From positions 3,286,001-3,350,000 of the forward strand of contig NZ_CP014475.1 of assembly GCF_001583415.1 (NCBI RefSeq): DNA of 64,000 nt, given 5' to 3'. Below are positions 37,191 to 46,759 of this stretch, piece after piece. A program made the translations under genes and the position numbers. Source of the stretch: Mycolicibacterium phlei (lineage in GTDB: Bacteria > Actinomycetota > Actinomycetes > Mycobacteriales > Mycobacteriaceae). The notes under the pieces are model-generated. The model saw nothing but the letters and a program-made list of their open reading frames with translations, did not search any database and was not told where the DNA came from. Numbering within the stretch: position 1 is the first letter of the stretch; each line of letters starts with the position of its first letter.

Positions 37191-38725
37191 GCCTGGGCCG
37201 CCTTCTCCCGCTGATCGGCGTCGTCCTCGACCACCAGCAGGGTCTCCTCGCTGCGGTGCATCAGCCGCAGCACCAGCGGGATCAGCAGCAGGACCACCAT
37301 CAGCACGTAGACGACGATCGCGACCGGTTCGGTGAACAGGCTCGACCAGTCCCCACCGCCGAGCTGCAGCGACTGCCGCAGCTGCCGCTCGATGCGCGGG
37401 CCGAGGATCACGCCGATGATCAACGGCAGCACCGGAAGTCCGAAGCGGCGCATCATCAACCCGAGCAGACCGAACACCAGCAGCAGGGCCAGGTCCAGCG
37501 CCTGGATGTTGACCGCGAGCGCACCCAGCGTCGCGAAGAACAGGATCCCGGCGTACAGGTAGGGCCGCGGGGTGCGTAACAGCTTGGCCCACAACGGCGC
37601 CATCGGCAGGTTGATGAGCAGCAGCAGGAGGTTGCCGATGAACAGGCTGGCGATCAGGGTCCAGATCAGCAGCGGTTCCTTCTCGAACAACGTTGGCCCC
37701 GGCTGGATTCCGTAGGACACGAACGCCGTGAGCATCACCGCCGCGGTGGCGTTGGTCGGCAGGCCCAGCGACAGCATCGGCACCAGGGTGCCCGCAGCCG
37801 AGGCGTTGTTGGCCGCCTCCGGTCCGGCGACGCCCTCGATGGCGCCCTTGCCGAACTCGTCCTTGTGCTTGGACAGCCGTTTCTCGGTGATGTAGCTCAG
37901 GAACGTGGGCAGCTCGGCACCGCCCGCGGGTAGCGCGCCGAACGGGAACCCGTACGCGGTGCCGCGCAGCCACGGCCCCCAGGACCGCCGCCAGTCGTCG
38001 CGACCCATCCACGGCCGGCCCACCGGGATCACGTCCGCCGGGCGGCGGCGCAGGTGCGCGGCGACCCACAGCGCCTCGCCGACGGCGAAGATCGCGACCG
38101 CGACCACCACGATGTCGATACCGTCGGACAGCTGCGGGATCCCGAACGTGGCGCGCGGCTGCCCGGTGAGGAAGTCGATCCCGACGACGCCGATCGCCAG
38201 GCCGAGGAACAGCGAGATCGCGCCGCGCAGCTTGGAGGCGCCCAGCACCGCGGTGACGGCGACCAGCGCGAACACCATGATCGCCAGGTACGACGGCGCG
38301 CCCAGCGTGACGGCGAACCGCGAGATCGGCGGTGCGAACGCGGCCAGCAGCGCGGTGCCGATCGTGCCCGCGACGAACGAGCCGATGGCCGCGGTGGCCA
38401 GCGCCTGCGAGGCTCGGCCCGCCTTGGCCATCTTGTTGCCCTCGATCGCGGTGATCACCGACGACGACTCCCCCGGCGTGTTGAGCAGGATCGACGTGGT
38501 CGACCCGCCGTACATGCCGCCGTAGAAGATGCCCGCGAACATGATGAACGCGGCGCTGGGGCTGACGTTGTAGGTGATCGGCAACAGCAGCGCGACGGTC
38601 ATCGCGGGCCCGATGCCGGGCAGCACACCGACGGCGGTGCCGAGCAGCACGCCGATCACGGCGTACAGCAGGTTCATCGGGGTCACGGCCTGCTCGAACC
38701 CCGCGAGCAGCATATCGAGTTCCAT
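37187..38725 (-). CDS. tctA: Tripartite tricarboxylate transporter large membrane subunit
   Basis: 512-residue TctA protein with about 12 membrane helices, the channel-forming subunit of a secondary importer for citrate-like acids. Signature regions: [20 protein letters not shown] near residue 29, [20 protein letters not shown] near 68, and the second-half repeat [17 protein letters not shown] near 325. The C-terminus is a charged cytosolic tail ([17 protein letters not shown]). The ATG at 38725 lies inside the tctB end (43-bp overlap), and the stop overlaps the first of three mini-ORFs. The substrate could be a tricarboxylate or another carboxylate or aromatic acid; the family is broad. Confidence 0.93.
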   Translation of the reverse strand: MELDMLLAGFEQAVTPMNLLYAVIGVLLGTAVGVLPGIGPAMTVALLLPITYNVSPSAAFIMFAGIFYGGMYGGSTTSILLNTPGESSSVITAIEGNKMAKAGRASQALATAAIGSFVAGTIGTALLAAFAPPISRFAVTLGAPSYLAIMVFALVAVTAVLGASKLRGAISLFLGLAIGVVGIDFLTGQPRATFGIPQLSDGIDIVVVAVAIFAVGEALWVAAHLRRRPADVIPVGRPWMGRDDWRRSWGPWLRGTAYGFPFGALPAGGAELPTFLSYITEKRLSKHKDEFGKGAIEGVAGPEAANNASAAGTLVPMLSLGLPTNATAAVMLTAFVSYGIQPGPTLFEKEPLLIWTLIASLFIGNLLLLLINLPMAPLWAKLLRTPRPYLYAGILFFATLGALAVNIQALDLALLLVFGLLGLMMRRFGLPVLPLIIGVILGPRIERQLRQSLQLGGGDWSSLFTEPVAIVVYVLMVVLLLIPLVLRLMHRSEETLLVVEDDADQREKAAQA

Positions 38726-39234
38726 CTACAGGATCCCATCCAAAATGCCTGGGGCAGCGGAATTCCGAGCCCGGAGTAGAACGCGTAGAAGCTGACCAGC
38801 GACAGCGCCAGCCCGATCGCGATGTTGCGGACGTAGTGGTGGTTGCCGAGGATCGTCGCCGCCCCGGCGAACAACAGCGTGCCGGCGATCACCCAGCCCA
38901 GCGGCTGCACGGTCACGATCACCGCGATGAACAGCCCGACCAGCAGACCGACGGTGCGCCAGTCCCCCGGCGCGTCCGGGTCGACGTCCTCTCCGGCGTC
39001 GGCCTCCCCGACCGATCCGCGCGGGATCGCAACCGCCAGGATCACCGCCAGCACGATCAGCACGATGCCGATGGCCGTCGGGAACAGCCGCGGACCCACC
39101 GGATCGACCTTGGCGAAGCCGGGTTCCAGCGTGAGCGCGTCGTAGATGAGGAACGCGCCGACGGCGACCAGTACCACGCAGACGATGTACTGCGCTGTGT
39201 CCCTTGACTTCTGGTTGACCTCCGGGGTGCTCAC
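38683..39234 (-). CDS. tctB: Tripartite tricarboxylate transporter small membrane subunit
   Basis: 183-residue TctB protein with four predicted helices ([60 protein letters not shown] and a final pair ending LGIPLPQAF). The family's [13 protein letters not shown] motif is at about residue 45. The GTG at 39234 overlaps the tctC stop (GTGA). The last 14 codons, reading [19 protein letters not shown], overlap tctA and look unlike the family, suggesting the frame runs on past an ancestral stop. Confidence 0.88.
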   Translation of the reverse strand: MSTPEVNQKSRDTAQYIVCVVLVAVGAFLIYDALTLEPGFAKVDPVGPRLFPTAIGIVLIVLAVILAVAIPRGSVGEADAGEDVDPDAPGDWRTVGLLVGLFIAVIVTVQPLGWVIAGTLLFAGAATILGNHHYVRNIAIGLALSLVSFYAFYSGLGIPLPQAFWMGSCRWNSICCSRGSSRP

Positions 39235-40211
39235 AGCAGCCCCAGCTCGGTCAGGGTTGTCGAGACCCGGTTGTCCTGTTCGACGAGGAAGCGCTCGAAC
39301 TCCTGACCGGTCACGAACGCATCCGTCCACCCGTTCTTCACCAGCGCGTCTCTCCAGCCGGCTGAGTCGTGCAGTTTCTCGAGAACCTTGATCATCGCCT
39401 CCTTGGCTTTGTCGGAAATGCCTGGCGGAGCGAGGACTCCGCGCCAGTTCGCGAAGGTGAGATCGATGCCGGACTCCTTGAGCGTGGGTGCGTCGATTCC
39501 GGGTACGCGCTCTTCGCTGGACACCGCCAGCACCCGTAGCTGGCCGGCCTCGATCTGGTCGATGAGCTCCCCCGGGCTGGAGGTGCCCGCGGCGATCTTC
39601 TTGCCCAGCAACGCGGTCAGCAGATCACCGCCGCCGTCGTAGGTGACGAAGTTGACCGTGCGCGGGTCCACGCCGACCGCGCGGGCGGTCTCCATCGGGA
39701 ACAGGTGGTCGGGACCGCCCGGGGAGGAGCCGCCGCCGATGGTGATGCTCGCCGGATCCGCCTTCCACGCGGTGACGAAGTCCTGCACGGTCTTGAACGG
39801 CGAATCGGCGGGCACGAAGATCGCGCCCGGATCCTCGATGAGCTTGGCCAGCGCGGTGGCGTCGGAGGCCTTGATCTTCGACCCGTTGGTGTAGGTGGCG
39901 CCGACGACACCCAGACCCATCGTCATCATCAGGTCGTCGTTGCCGCGTTCGTTCATCAGCCGCGCCATCGCGACGGTGCCACCGGCGCCGATGACGTTGA
40001 ACACCTCGACGCGGCCGGTGATGTCGTCATCCTCCATGATCTTGACCGCGGTGCGGGCGGTCAGGTCGTAGCCGCCGCCGGGGCTGTTGGGCACCATCAT
40101 TCGCAGCCGGTGCAGCCCGTGTTCGTCCCCGCCGCGGGTGACGCCGCAGCCGGCCAGCAGCAGCGCCGTGATCACGGTGAGGACCAGAAGCGTTCTGCGT
40201 TGTGTTCTCAC
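39231..40211 (-). CDS. tctC: Tripartite tricarboxylate transporter binding lipoprotein
   Basis: 326-residue extracytoplasmic solute receptor of the TctC/Bug family. The signal peptide TLLVLTVITALLLAGC ends in a lipobox. The mature protein shows the family pattern MMVPNSPGGGYDLTAR, VFNVIGAGGTVAMARLM, and TIGGGSSPGGPDHLF near residue 150. The GTG at 40211 starts MRTQRRTLL; a longer frame to 40343 has no signal-peptide logic. First gene of tctCBA and divergent from the sensor kinase, with 55 bp between. Substrate probably a di- or tricarboxylate. Confidence 0.92.
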   Translation of the reverse strand: MRTQRRTLLVLTVITALLLAGCGVTRGGDEHGLHRLRMMVPNSPGGGYDLTARTAVKIMEDDDITGRVEVFNVIGAGGTVAMARLMNERGNDDLMMTMGLGVVGATYTNGSKIKASDATALAKLIEDPGAIFVPADSPFKTVQDFVTAWKADPASITIGGGSSPGGPDHLFPMETARAVGVDPRTVNFVTYDGGGDLLTALLGKKIAAGTSSPGELIDQIEAGQLRVLAVSSEERVPGIDAPTLKESGIDLTFANWRGVLAPPGISDKAKEAMIKVLEKLHDSAGWRDALVKNGWTDAFVTGQEFERFLVEQDNRVSTTLTELGLL

Positions 40212-40266
40212 TTGTCCCGATCTCTGTCGTGCCGAACTGTGATGCTCCGTAATACTGGAGGCGTCA

Positions 40267-41943
40267 GTGACGCAGGTCACCCATAAGTACGCAAAGGACG
40301 TATTGGTCTTTCTGAACATTCCCGTGAAGTTGCCCGTGCACATGCCGACGCGGTCGATCCGCAGCCTCGCCGGTCAGTTCCTGGTCTTCCAGGTGCTGGT
40401 GGTCGCGGTCGTGCTGGTCGCGGTCGCCGCGGTGTCGGTGACACAGTCCACCCGGGAGTTCCGGGAGGTCCGCGGCCAGCGGATGATCGCGGTCGCCGAG
40501 AACATGGCCTCGACCCCGGTGGTGCGGGACCGCTACGCCGACCCGTTTGCGTCGCGGGTGCTGGCCCCGGAGGTGGACCGCGCGGTGGCGCTGTCCGGTG
40601 CCGGGCTGGCCGAGATCCTCGATCCGGACGGCACCGTGCGGGTGTCCTCGGATCCGTCCCGGATCGGGGCGCACGTGGATCTCGGCGTCAGCCGGGCCGA
40701 CGAGGGCCGGGCGTGGTTCGGCGACATTGACATCGACGGGGTGCACAGCCTGATCGGGCAGGTGCCGATCCTCGGTATCGACGGGCGGGTGCTCGCGGTC
40801 GCCTCGGTCAGCGAACCGTATCCGTCGGCGTGGGCGCTGCTCAGCGGCGCCGGGGAGCGGCTGCTGTTCTACCTCGGTCTCGGTGCGGCGCTGGGCCTGT
40901 TGACGTCGTGGCTGCTGTCGCGCCGGATCAAACGGCACACCCGCGGGCTGGAGATCGCCGAGATCGCCGGGCTCGCCGATCACCGGGAGGCGTTGCTGCA
41001 CAGCATCCGTGAGGGCGTGGTCGGGGTGAACACCGACGGGGTGATCACGGTGCTCAACGACAGCGCGCAGGATCTGCTCGGTGTCGGCGCCGACGCGGTG
41101 GGACAGCGGGTCGACACCGTCGGGATCGACGCCGCCGTGGTGGAGTTCCTGCTGTCCGGCGAGGACGGCCGCGACGTCGTGATCGCCACCCGCACCCGGG
41201 TGCTGGCACTCAACCGGCGGGCGGCCACCAGTCAGGGCCGTCAGATCGGCACCGTCACCACGATGCGCGACAGCACCGAACTGGCCGCGCTGCAGGGCCA
41301 GCTGTCGTCGCACAAGAGCATGACCGACACGCTGCGGGCACAGACCCACGAGTTCGCCAACCAGCTGCACACGATCTCGGGCCTGGTGCAGCTCGGCGAG
41401 TACGAGTCGGTGCGCGATCTGATCGGCACGCTGACCCGCCGCCGCGCAGAGATCAACGACACGGTGACACAGTCGATTTCGGATCCAGCCGTGGCGGCGC
41501 TGCTGATCGCCAAGACCACGCTGGCCGCCGAGAGCGGCGTCACGCTGGACCTGGACCCGCGTTCGCACCTGGCGGCCCTGGACCCGGCGCTGGCCACCGA
41601 CGTGATCACGGTGCTGGGCAACCTGATCGACAACGCGGTCGACGTGTCGGTCGGTTCTCAGCGCGCCCGGGTGACGGTGTGCGTCACCGACGGCGACGGG
41701 CTGGTGATCACGGTCACCGACTCCGGGCCGGGTGTGCCCGAGCATCTGCGTGACGCGATCTTCGCGCGCGGGGTGACGTCCAAGCCGGACGTGCCCGGCG
41801 GGCGGGGCATCGGGCTGGCGCTGGTCCGGCTGGTGAGCGCCCAGCACGGGGGAACCGTTACGGTAAGCGATGATTCGGACGGAGGAGCACGATTCGAGGT
41901 GCGGATTCCGCTGACGGCCGCGGAGCGCAGCGGCCATGCGTGA
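40267..41943 (+). CDS. CitA/DcuS-type sensor histidine kinase
   Basis: 558-residue membrane sensor. Helix 1 (residues about 37-58, FLVFQVLVVAVVLVAVAAVS), an extracytoplasmic PAS-like (PDC/CACHE) domain to about 195 that in CitA binds citrate, helix 2 (LLFYLGLGAALGLLTSWLL), a cytosolic PAS (ALLHSIREGVVGVNTDG), then a SPOB-type kinase with phospho-His in THEFANQLHTISGLVQLGEY near 360 and an ATP lid NLIDNAVDV and GRGIGLALV. The GTG at 40267 has GGAGG five bases before it; an ATG at 40342 is a shorter option. It should activate the divergent tctCBA genes through the next gene. Confidence 0.92.
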   Translation: MTQVTHKYAKDVLVFLNIPVKLPVHMPTRSIRSLAGQFLVFQVLVVAVVLVAVAAVSVTQSTREFREVRGQRMIAVAENMASTPVVRDRYADPFASRVLAPEVDRAVALSGAGLAEILDPDGTVRVSSDPSRIGAHVDLGVSRADEGRAWFGDIDIDGVHSLIGQVPILGIDGRVLAVASVSEPYPSAWALLSGAGERLLFYLGLGAALGLLTSWLLSRRIKRHTRGLEIAEIAGLADHREALLHSIREGVVGVNTDGVITVLNDSAQDLLGVGADAVGQRVDTVGIDAAVVEFLLSGEDGRDVVIATRTRVLALNRRAATSQGRQIGTVTTMRDSTELAALQGQLSSHKSMTDTLRAQTHEFANQLHTISGLVQLGEYESVRDLIGTLTRRRAEINDTVTQSISDPAVAALLIAKTTLAAESGVTLDLDPRSHLAALDPALATDVITVLGNLIDNAVDVSVGSQRARVTVCVTDGDGLVITVTDSGPGVPEHLRDAIFARGVTSKPDVPGGRGIGLALVRLVSAQHGGTVTVSDDSDGGARFEVRIPLTAAERSGHA

Positions 41944-42601
41944 CGTGGTGGTCGTCGACGACGACTTCATGGTGGCCGAGATCCACCGCCGGTTCGTCGA
42001 GCAGGTCGACGGGTTCCGCACGGTCGGCGTCGCCCGCACCGGAACCGAGGCACTCACGCTGGCCGAGGAGGTGCGGCCGCACCTGATGCTGCTCGACGTG
42101 TACCTGCCGGATATGTCGGGTCTGGCCGTGCTGCAACAGTTACGGGCCGCGGGCAACCCGGTCGGCGTGATCATGATCACCGCCGCGCGTGAACTCGACA
42201 CCGTCAAGGGGGCGCTGGACGGCGGCGCGGCCGACTATCTGATCAAGCCGTTTGAATTCGCCCAGCTCAAGGCGAAACTCGAGGCGTTCGCGGCGCGCGC
42301 CGACGCGCTGGACTCCGCGGGCGGGGTGGACCAGTCGCTGATCGACGCGCTGTTCGGCCGCAGCGCCACCCCGGTGCAGACCCTGCCCAAGGGGCTGGGC
42401 GCCGAGACCGGCGCCCGGGTGCTCGACGCGGTGCGCACCGCCGGCGAGGTGTCGGCCGCCGAATGCGCGGACCTGGTGGGTATTTCGCGGGTCAGCGCGC
42501 GCCGCTACCTCGAGCACTACCTGAGCACCGGGGCGCTGCAGCTGCGGCTGCAGTACGGCATCGGCAGACCCGAGCGCCGCTATCACCTGCCGCGCCCATA
42601 G
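41936..42601 (+). CDS. CitB/DcuR-type response regulator
   Basis: 221-residue regulator. Receiver domain at residues 1-120 with acidic pocket VVVDDDF, phospho-acceptor Asp in MLLDVYLPD near 53, Thr in IMITAA and Lys in LIKPFEF near 105. The C-terminal domain has a winged helix-turn-helix (SAAECADLVGISRVSARRYL), as in CitB/DpiA. Its ATG overlaps the kinase gene by 8 bp. It probably activates the tctCBA operon in response to its carboxylate. Confidence 0.93.
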   Translation: MRDVVVVDDDFMVAEIHRRFVEQVDGFRTVGVARTGTEALTLAEEVRPHLMLLDVYLPDMSGLAVLQQLRAAGNPVGVIMITAARELDTVKGALDGGAADYLIKPFEFAQLKAKLEAFAARADALDSAGGVDQSLIDALFGRSATPVQTLPKGLGAETGARVLDAVRTAGEVSAAECADLVGISRVSARRYLEHYLSTGALQLRLQYGIGRPERRYHLPRP

Positions 42602-42656
42602 GTCACGCGGCCGACCCCGCGATGCGAAGCCGGGCCCGGCCGCGAATAATGGCCAC

Positions 42657-43379
42657 GTGACGTCGAAGGTGCTTTTCCTCTACAACGAACATCTCGCCAC
42701 CGAGGCCCTGCTCGGCGAGGCGTTCGTCGAGCAGGGCTTCGACGTCGACACCCTGACCGTGGTGCCCGCCGAGCACCGCGACTCCCCTGCCGCCTCGCAG
42801 GTGACGTTCCCCGATCCCACCGACTACGACGTCATCGTCCCGCTCGGGGCGACCTGGCCGGTCTACGACGAAGCGCTGCTGGCCGGCTGGGTCAGCGAGG
42901 AGATGGCGATGGTGCGCAAGGCCGCCGAGGCCGGGGTGGCGCTGCTGGGTGTCTGCTTCGGCGGCCAGCTGCTGGCTCAGACGTTCGGCGGGACGGTCGG
43001 CCGCGCCCCCACACCCGAGATCGGTTGGTACGACCTCGAGATCAGCGACACCGGGCTGATTCCGGAGGGCCCGTGGTTCCAGTGGCACTACGACCGCTGG
43101 ACGCTGCCGCCCGGCGCGGTCGAGGTGGCCCGCACCGCCAACGCCTCGCAGGCGTTCGTGCTGGGCCGCGCCCTGGCGCTGCAGTTCCATCCCGAGGTGG
43201 ACCGCGCGCTGCTGGAGGCCTGGCTGCCCACCGCCGGCCCCGACGAGCCCGCCAACGTTGGCCTCACCGTCGACGAATTACGTTTGCAGACAGATAAATT
43301 CGCCGATCCGGAGCGGGTGAACCGGCTGGTCCGCAACTTCATCGACCGGATCGTGCGTCAGCCGTCGCCGAGTTCGTGA
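42657..43379 (+). CDS. Class I glutamine amidotransferase-like protein
   Basis: 240-residue stand-alone GATase1 domain. The nucleophile elbow is LLGVCFGGQLLA near residue 100, and the catalytic His and Glu are in LQFHPEVDRA near 178. All three triad residues are present, so it may hydrolyse glutamine or gamma-glutamyl compounds (puuD or guaA-like subgroups). No synthase partner is adjacent, so the ammonia acceptor is unknown. The GTG at 42657 is the start. It converges on the SRPBCC gene and overlaps it by 22 bp. Confidence 0.88.
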   Translation: MTSKVLFLYNEHLATEALLGEAFVEQGFDVDTLTVVPAEHRDSPAASQVTFPDPTDYDVIVPLGATWPVYDEALLAGWVSEEMAMVRKAAEAGVALLGVCFGGQLLAQTFGGTVGRAPTPEIGWYDLEISDTGLIPEGPWFQWHYDRWTLPPGAVEVARTANASQAFVLGRALALQFHPEVDRALLEAWLPTAGPDEPANVGLTVDELRLQTDKFADPERVNRLVRNFIDRIVRQPSPSS

Positions 43380-44224
43380 GCCAGCGCGTCGGCCAGCGAC
43401 GGCCTGCGGAAGCGGTGTCCGAGCTCGGATAGCCGACCGCCGCACTCCGGTGCCACCGCGTCGATCGCACCGGTCAGCCGCTCGTCGTAGAGCGCGCGCA
43501 GGTACACGTCGAGCAGATCGTCCAGACCGATCCACGCCGGTGGCCGCCGGCCGCGCAGCCGCTTGAGCCGCCGGACCCCGTCGTCCGCGGACAGCACCAG
43601 CCCGGTGCGCACGGTGACGGTGCGCGACCCGATCTGCACGGTTCCCTCGTCGGTGCGGATGACCGCCTGCGCCTCATCGGGTCGGCGCACCACCCGGTGC
43701 CCGCCGGTGCTCAGGAACGCCGACAGCGCCGGACCGACCGGGCCCGCGGTGCCGGTGACAGCCACCACCAGCGGTTTCAGCCCCGCCTGCGCGGCGTCGC
43801 GGTGTGCGGCGAGGTCGTCGGCGAGCTGGCGGTGCCGGTAGACGAACGTCGACCGCAGCGCGGCCGCGGGCAGCGGGGTGTGGACGTGGTCGCGCACCCG
43901 GGTGCCGCCGGGCACCGCCGCGAACTCGTGGGTGTGCGTCCAGTGGTGCACCAGCCGCGGCGGCCACGACCGCGGGCCCGCCGATGACAACCGGTCGACG
44001 AAGCGGTGCGGCGGGTCGTAGCCGGCCGGGTCGTGGTCGGCGACCCAGCGCAGGCCGGCGGGCAGGCCGAGCACCGCGCGACCGTCGGCCAGCGACGCCG
44101 TCTCGGTCACCACGGTCATCGGCTGCCACGGCGGCACCAGGCGGCGCATCGCGCCGGGCCGGGTGTGCCACGCGAACACCTCGTCGACGGGGTGGTCGAC
44201 GGTGCTCTCGAACCGGATGCTCAC
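43358..44224 (-). CDS. SRPBCC protein with a shortened TIGR01777-type epimerase tail
   Basis: 288 residues. Residues 1-150 form a START-like lipid-binding (SRPBCC) domain (SIRFESTVDHPVDEVFAWHT, HEFAAVPGGTRVRDHV). A reduced SDR-like domain follows: VAVTGTAGPVGPALSAFL keeps a degraded glycine motif, then RTGLVLSADDG, PAWIGLDDLLDVYLRAL and LTGAIDAVAPE, blocks that normally lie over 100 residues apart. The part with the YxxxK active site is missing, so epimerase activity is unlikely. Full-length mycobacterial relatives (Rv2216 type) carry the complete domain. The GTG at 44224 is the start; no clear ribosome site is seen. Confidence 0.8.
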   Translation of the reverse strand: MSIRFESTVDHPVDEVFAWHTRPGAMRRLVPPWQPMTVVTETASLADGRAVLGLPAGLRWVADHDPAGYDPPHRFVDRLSSAGPRSWPPRLVHHWTHTHEFAAVPGGTRVRDHVHTPLPAAALRSTFVYRHRQLADDLAAHRDAAQAGLKPLVVAVTGTAGPVGPALSAFLSTGGHRVVRRPDEAQAVIRTDEGTVQIGSRTVTVRTGLVLSADDGVRRLKRLRGRRPPAWIGLDDLLDVYLRALYDERLTGAIDAVAPECGGRLSELGHRFRRPSLADALAHELGDG

Positions 44225-44275
44225 CCGCGGAGGGTACCCACGGTCGTAGGCTGGTGATGCCCACCTCGAAAGACC

Positions 44276-44956
44276 GTGATGAGCAGATGGAACGGTATCG
44301 CCCGCCGAGACGCCCGGCGGGTCTTCCGGGACCGCCGCGAGGCCGGGGCGGTCCTGGCGGAGGAGTTGGCGTCCTACCGCGGCCGCGATGTCGTGGTGCT
44401 GGGGCTGGCGCGCGGCGGGGTGCCGGTCGGCTGGCAGGTGGCGCACGCGCTGCGAGCACCGCTGGATGTGTTCCTGGTTCGCAAGCTCGGGGTGCCGCAG
44501 TGGGAGGAGCTGGCGATGGGGGCGCTGGCCAGCGGCGGCGGGGTGGTGCTCAACGACGACCTGATCCGTAGTCTCGGGATCACCGACGACGCCGTCTCGC
44601 GCGCGATCGCCCGCGAGACCGAGGAGTTGCACCGGCGCGAGCACGCCTACCGCGGGGACCGGCCGCCCCTGGATGTCGCGGGCCGGACCGTGATCCTCGT
44701 CGACGACGGGATCGCCACCGGGGCCAGCATGCTCGCCGCGGTGCGCGCCGTGCGGGCGTTGAACCCGGCGCGGGTCGTGGTCGCGGTGCCGGTCGGGCCC
44801 GCCTCGGCGTGCCAGGAACTCGCGCGTGAGGCCGACGAGGTGGTGTGTGCCTCAACGCCCCCGAAGTTCGAGGCGGTGGGCCAGGTGTTCGAGGACTTCC
44901 ACCAGGTCAGCGACGACGAGGTGCGGCAGTTGCTGGCGACCCCGACAGTCGGTTAG
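44276..44956 (+). CDS. Phosphoribosyltransferase-domain protein (Rv2143 N-terminal-like)
   Basis: 226 residues of type I phosphoribosyltransferase fold. The PRPP-binding loop is [20 protein letters not shown] near residue 140, with an upstream [16 protein letters not shown] near 42 and a flexible region [19 protein letters not shown]. Base specificity is unclear. The M. tuberculosis counterpart is longer, with a hydrolase-like second domain that is absent here. The GTG ATG doublet at 44276/44279 gives two starts. It converges with the next gene and overlaps it by 4 bp. Confidence 0.88.
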   Translation: MMSRWNGIARRDARRVFRDRREAGAVLAEELASYRGRDVVVLGLARGGVPVGWQVAHALRAPLDVFLVRKLGVPQWEELAMGALASGGGVVLNDDLIRSLGITDDAVSRAIARETEELHRREHAYRGDRPPLDVAGRTVILVDDGIATGASMLAAVRAVRALNPARVVVAVPVGPASACQELAREADEVVCASTPPKFEAVGQVFEDFHQVSDDEVRQLLATPTVG

Positions 44957-45369
44957 CGGCCGGCGTCCCCGCCGGTCTCCGGGGTCTCGCTCTCCGGGGT
45001 CTGAGCCTCCGGGGTCTCGATGACGGTGGTCTCCTCCATCACGGATTCGATGACGGTGGTGTCGTCGGCACCGGGTTCGGTGCTGGTCTCGACGATGGTC
45101 TCCTCGGTGCCGGTCTCGTCGGCACCGACCTCGTCGTCGGGGTAATCCTCGTAGTACTGCACCTCGGGGTTGTGCTCGACGGCAGGGGCCTCGCTCTCCT
45201 GGGCGTTCTTGCCCCTGGAGCGTTCCCGGACCGCGTCGACGATGAGCAGCAGAACCCCGATCACGCTCGCGGCGATGCAGACCCAGGCGATCAGCTCATT
45301 ACTGGTGACAACGGCGGTCACCAGCGCGGCAAGGCCGATGACTGCGAGGACGAGCGCGACGATCAGCAT
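44953..45369 (-). CDS. Membrane protein with acidic tail (Rv2144c-like)
   Basis: 138 residues. Two membrane helices fill the N-terminus ([19 protein letters not shown] and [20 protein letters not shown]). A basic RERSRGK stop-transfer then leads to a long glutamate- and threonine-rich, probably disordered tail ([31 protein letters not shown]). No catalytic motif. It follows wag31 by 23 bp on the same strand, so it may be the last gene of the division cluster; a link to polar growth is only suggested by position. Confidence 0.83.
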   Translation of the reverse strand: MLIVALVLAVIGLAALVTAVVTSNELIAWVCIAASVIGVLLLIVDAVRERSRGKNAQESEAPAVEHNPEVQYYEDYPDDEVGADETGTEETIVETSTEPGADDTTVIESVMEETTVIETPEAQTPESETPETGGDAGR

Positions 45370-45392
45370 TGATCAACTCTCGGTTGCCGTGT

Positions 45393-46181
45393 TCAGTTGT
45401 TTCCCCGGTTGAACTGGTTGAAGCCGCCGCCGTCCTGGCCGGCGCTGGAGTCCACCGGCGCGGCCGAGCCGCGCTGGCCCAGTTCCTCGAGCTGGGACTC
45501 CAGATAGGTCTTCAGCCGGGTGCGGTACTCGCGCTCGAAGGTGCGCAGCTGTTCGAGGCGGCCCTCCAGCACGGTGCGCTGCTGGTTGATCGTGCCCATG
45601 ATCTCGGAGTGCTTGCGCTCGGCGTCGGCCTGCAGCGCGTCGGCCTTCTCCTGGGCCTGGCGCAGCTGGGTCTCCGACCGGGTCTGGGCGTCGGCGAGCA
45701 ACGCGTCGGCACGTTGCCGGGCCTCCAGCACCGTCTTCTCAGCGGTCTGGCGGGCCTCGCTGACGAGCGCGTCGGCCTGCGCGCGGGCGTCGGCGAGCAG
45801 CTTGTCGGCCTCGGCCTTGGCGGAGCTGGTCAGACGGTCGGCGGTGTCCTGGGCGAGGCTCAGCACCTTGGCGGCCTTGAGCGCCTGGTCCTCGCTGCTC
45901 GCGGCGGCAGCGGCGGGCGCCTCGTAGACCGGTTGCGGCTCCGGAGCGGCGGGCGCCTCGTAGGCCGGGGCGGCCTGACCGCCGCCGGCGCGGGCCGCGG
46001 CGAGCTCCTGATCCAGCTCGGCGACGCGTTGCCGCAGGTCGGCGTTCTCCTCGATGAGGCGGGTGAGCTCGTTCTCCACCAGGTCGAGGAACGCGTCAAC
46101 CTCGTCCTCGTTGTAGCCGCGCTTGCCGATGGGCGGCTTGCTGAACGCGACGTTGTGGACGTCGGCTGGTGTGAGCGGCAT
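45393..46181 (-). CDS. wag31: Cell pole organiser Wag31 (DivIVA)
   Basis: 262-residue coiled-coil scaffold that marks curved membrane at poles and septa and recruits wall synthesis, driving mycobacterial tip growth. N-terminal DivIVA domain [20 protein letters not shown] then [20 protein letters not shown]; the first coiled coil ends near residue 65. A proline- and alanine-rich linker (about 70-100, where Rv2145c is phosphorylated) follows, then a long coiled coil ([20 protein letters not shown]). The C-terminus is Gly/Asn-rich. The ATG at 46181 follows AAGGGGG; an upstream frame to 46271 is spurious. Essential in mycobacteria. Confidence 0.97.
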   Translation of the reverse strand: MPLTPADVHNVAFSKPPIGKRGYNEDEVDAFLDLVENELTRLIEENADLRQRVAELDQELAAARAGGGQAAPAYEAPAAPEPQPVYEAPAAAAASSEDQALKAAKVLSLAQDTADRLTSSAKAEADKLLADARAQADALVSEARQTAEKTVLEARQRADALLADAQTRSETQLRQAQEKADALQADAERKHSEIMGTINQQRTVLEGRLEQLRTFEREYRTRLKTYLESQLEELGQRGSAAPVDSSAGQDGGGFNQFNRGNN

Positions 46182-46343
46182 TGTCGCCCCCTTGGAGTCT
46201 GGACCGTCAACCGATCTCAAAGTGTAGAGCCTTGGCAGAACGTACCTAAGCGGAACGTAACTGGCGTCCATCCTGTCACACCAGACTCCGGCGTTGCATC
46301 AGAGGTTGAAATTAAGGGCGAATCTCAACCATCTGAGGTGCGG

Positions 46344-46634
46344 TCACACCGCGGCGCCGAAGGCCAACTGCATGCCGATGAACGCCAGCAGCAGCAGCAC
46401 CATGATCGACAGGTCGAAGCGCACCGCACCGATCGTGAGCTGCGGAATCAGCCGTCGCAGCAGCTTCACCGGCGGATCGGTGATGGTCATGATGATCTCC
46501 AGGATCACCACGGTGGCGCCCCGGGGATGCCAATCCCGGGAGAAGGAGCGGATGAACTCGACCACGATCCGGGCGATCAGCAGCAGCCAGAACAGGAACA
46601 GGGCGAAGCCCAGGATCTGGAAGAAGAGCGACAA
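46344..46634 (-). CDS. YggT family membrane protein (Rv2146c-like)
   Basis: 96 residues with two helices (LFFQILGFALFLFWLLLIAR and DLSIMVLLLLAFIGMQLAF) joined by a conserved cytosolic stretch (RSFSRDWHPRGATV, TDPPVKLLRRLIPQ). YggT proteins sit beside sepF and wag31 in many Gram-positive bacteria and are thought to help division or osmotic tolerance, but their biochemical role is unknown. The start appears to be a TTG at 46634 with GAGGAC seven bases upstream; no in-frame ATG or GTG fits the family N-terminus. It lies 162 bp upstream of wag31, a gap with no other gene. Confidence 0.88.
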   Translation of the reverse strand: MSLFFQILGFALFLFWLLLIARIVVEFIRSFSRDWHPRGATVVILEIIMTITDPPVKLLRRLIPQLTIGAVRFDLSIMVLLLLAFIGMQLAFGAAV

Positions 46635-46759
46635 CGAGCGGTCCTCACTACGGGCGCAGGTGTGACATCAAGTACAGGAGTTACAGGGCTCAGCGCGGAG
46701 AGCGCCAAGCTCTGCCGCGCTGATCCTTTCGTTGACGCCCAGCCTACCCGCCCGGTCCT

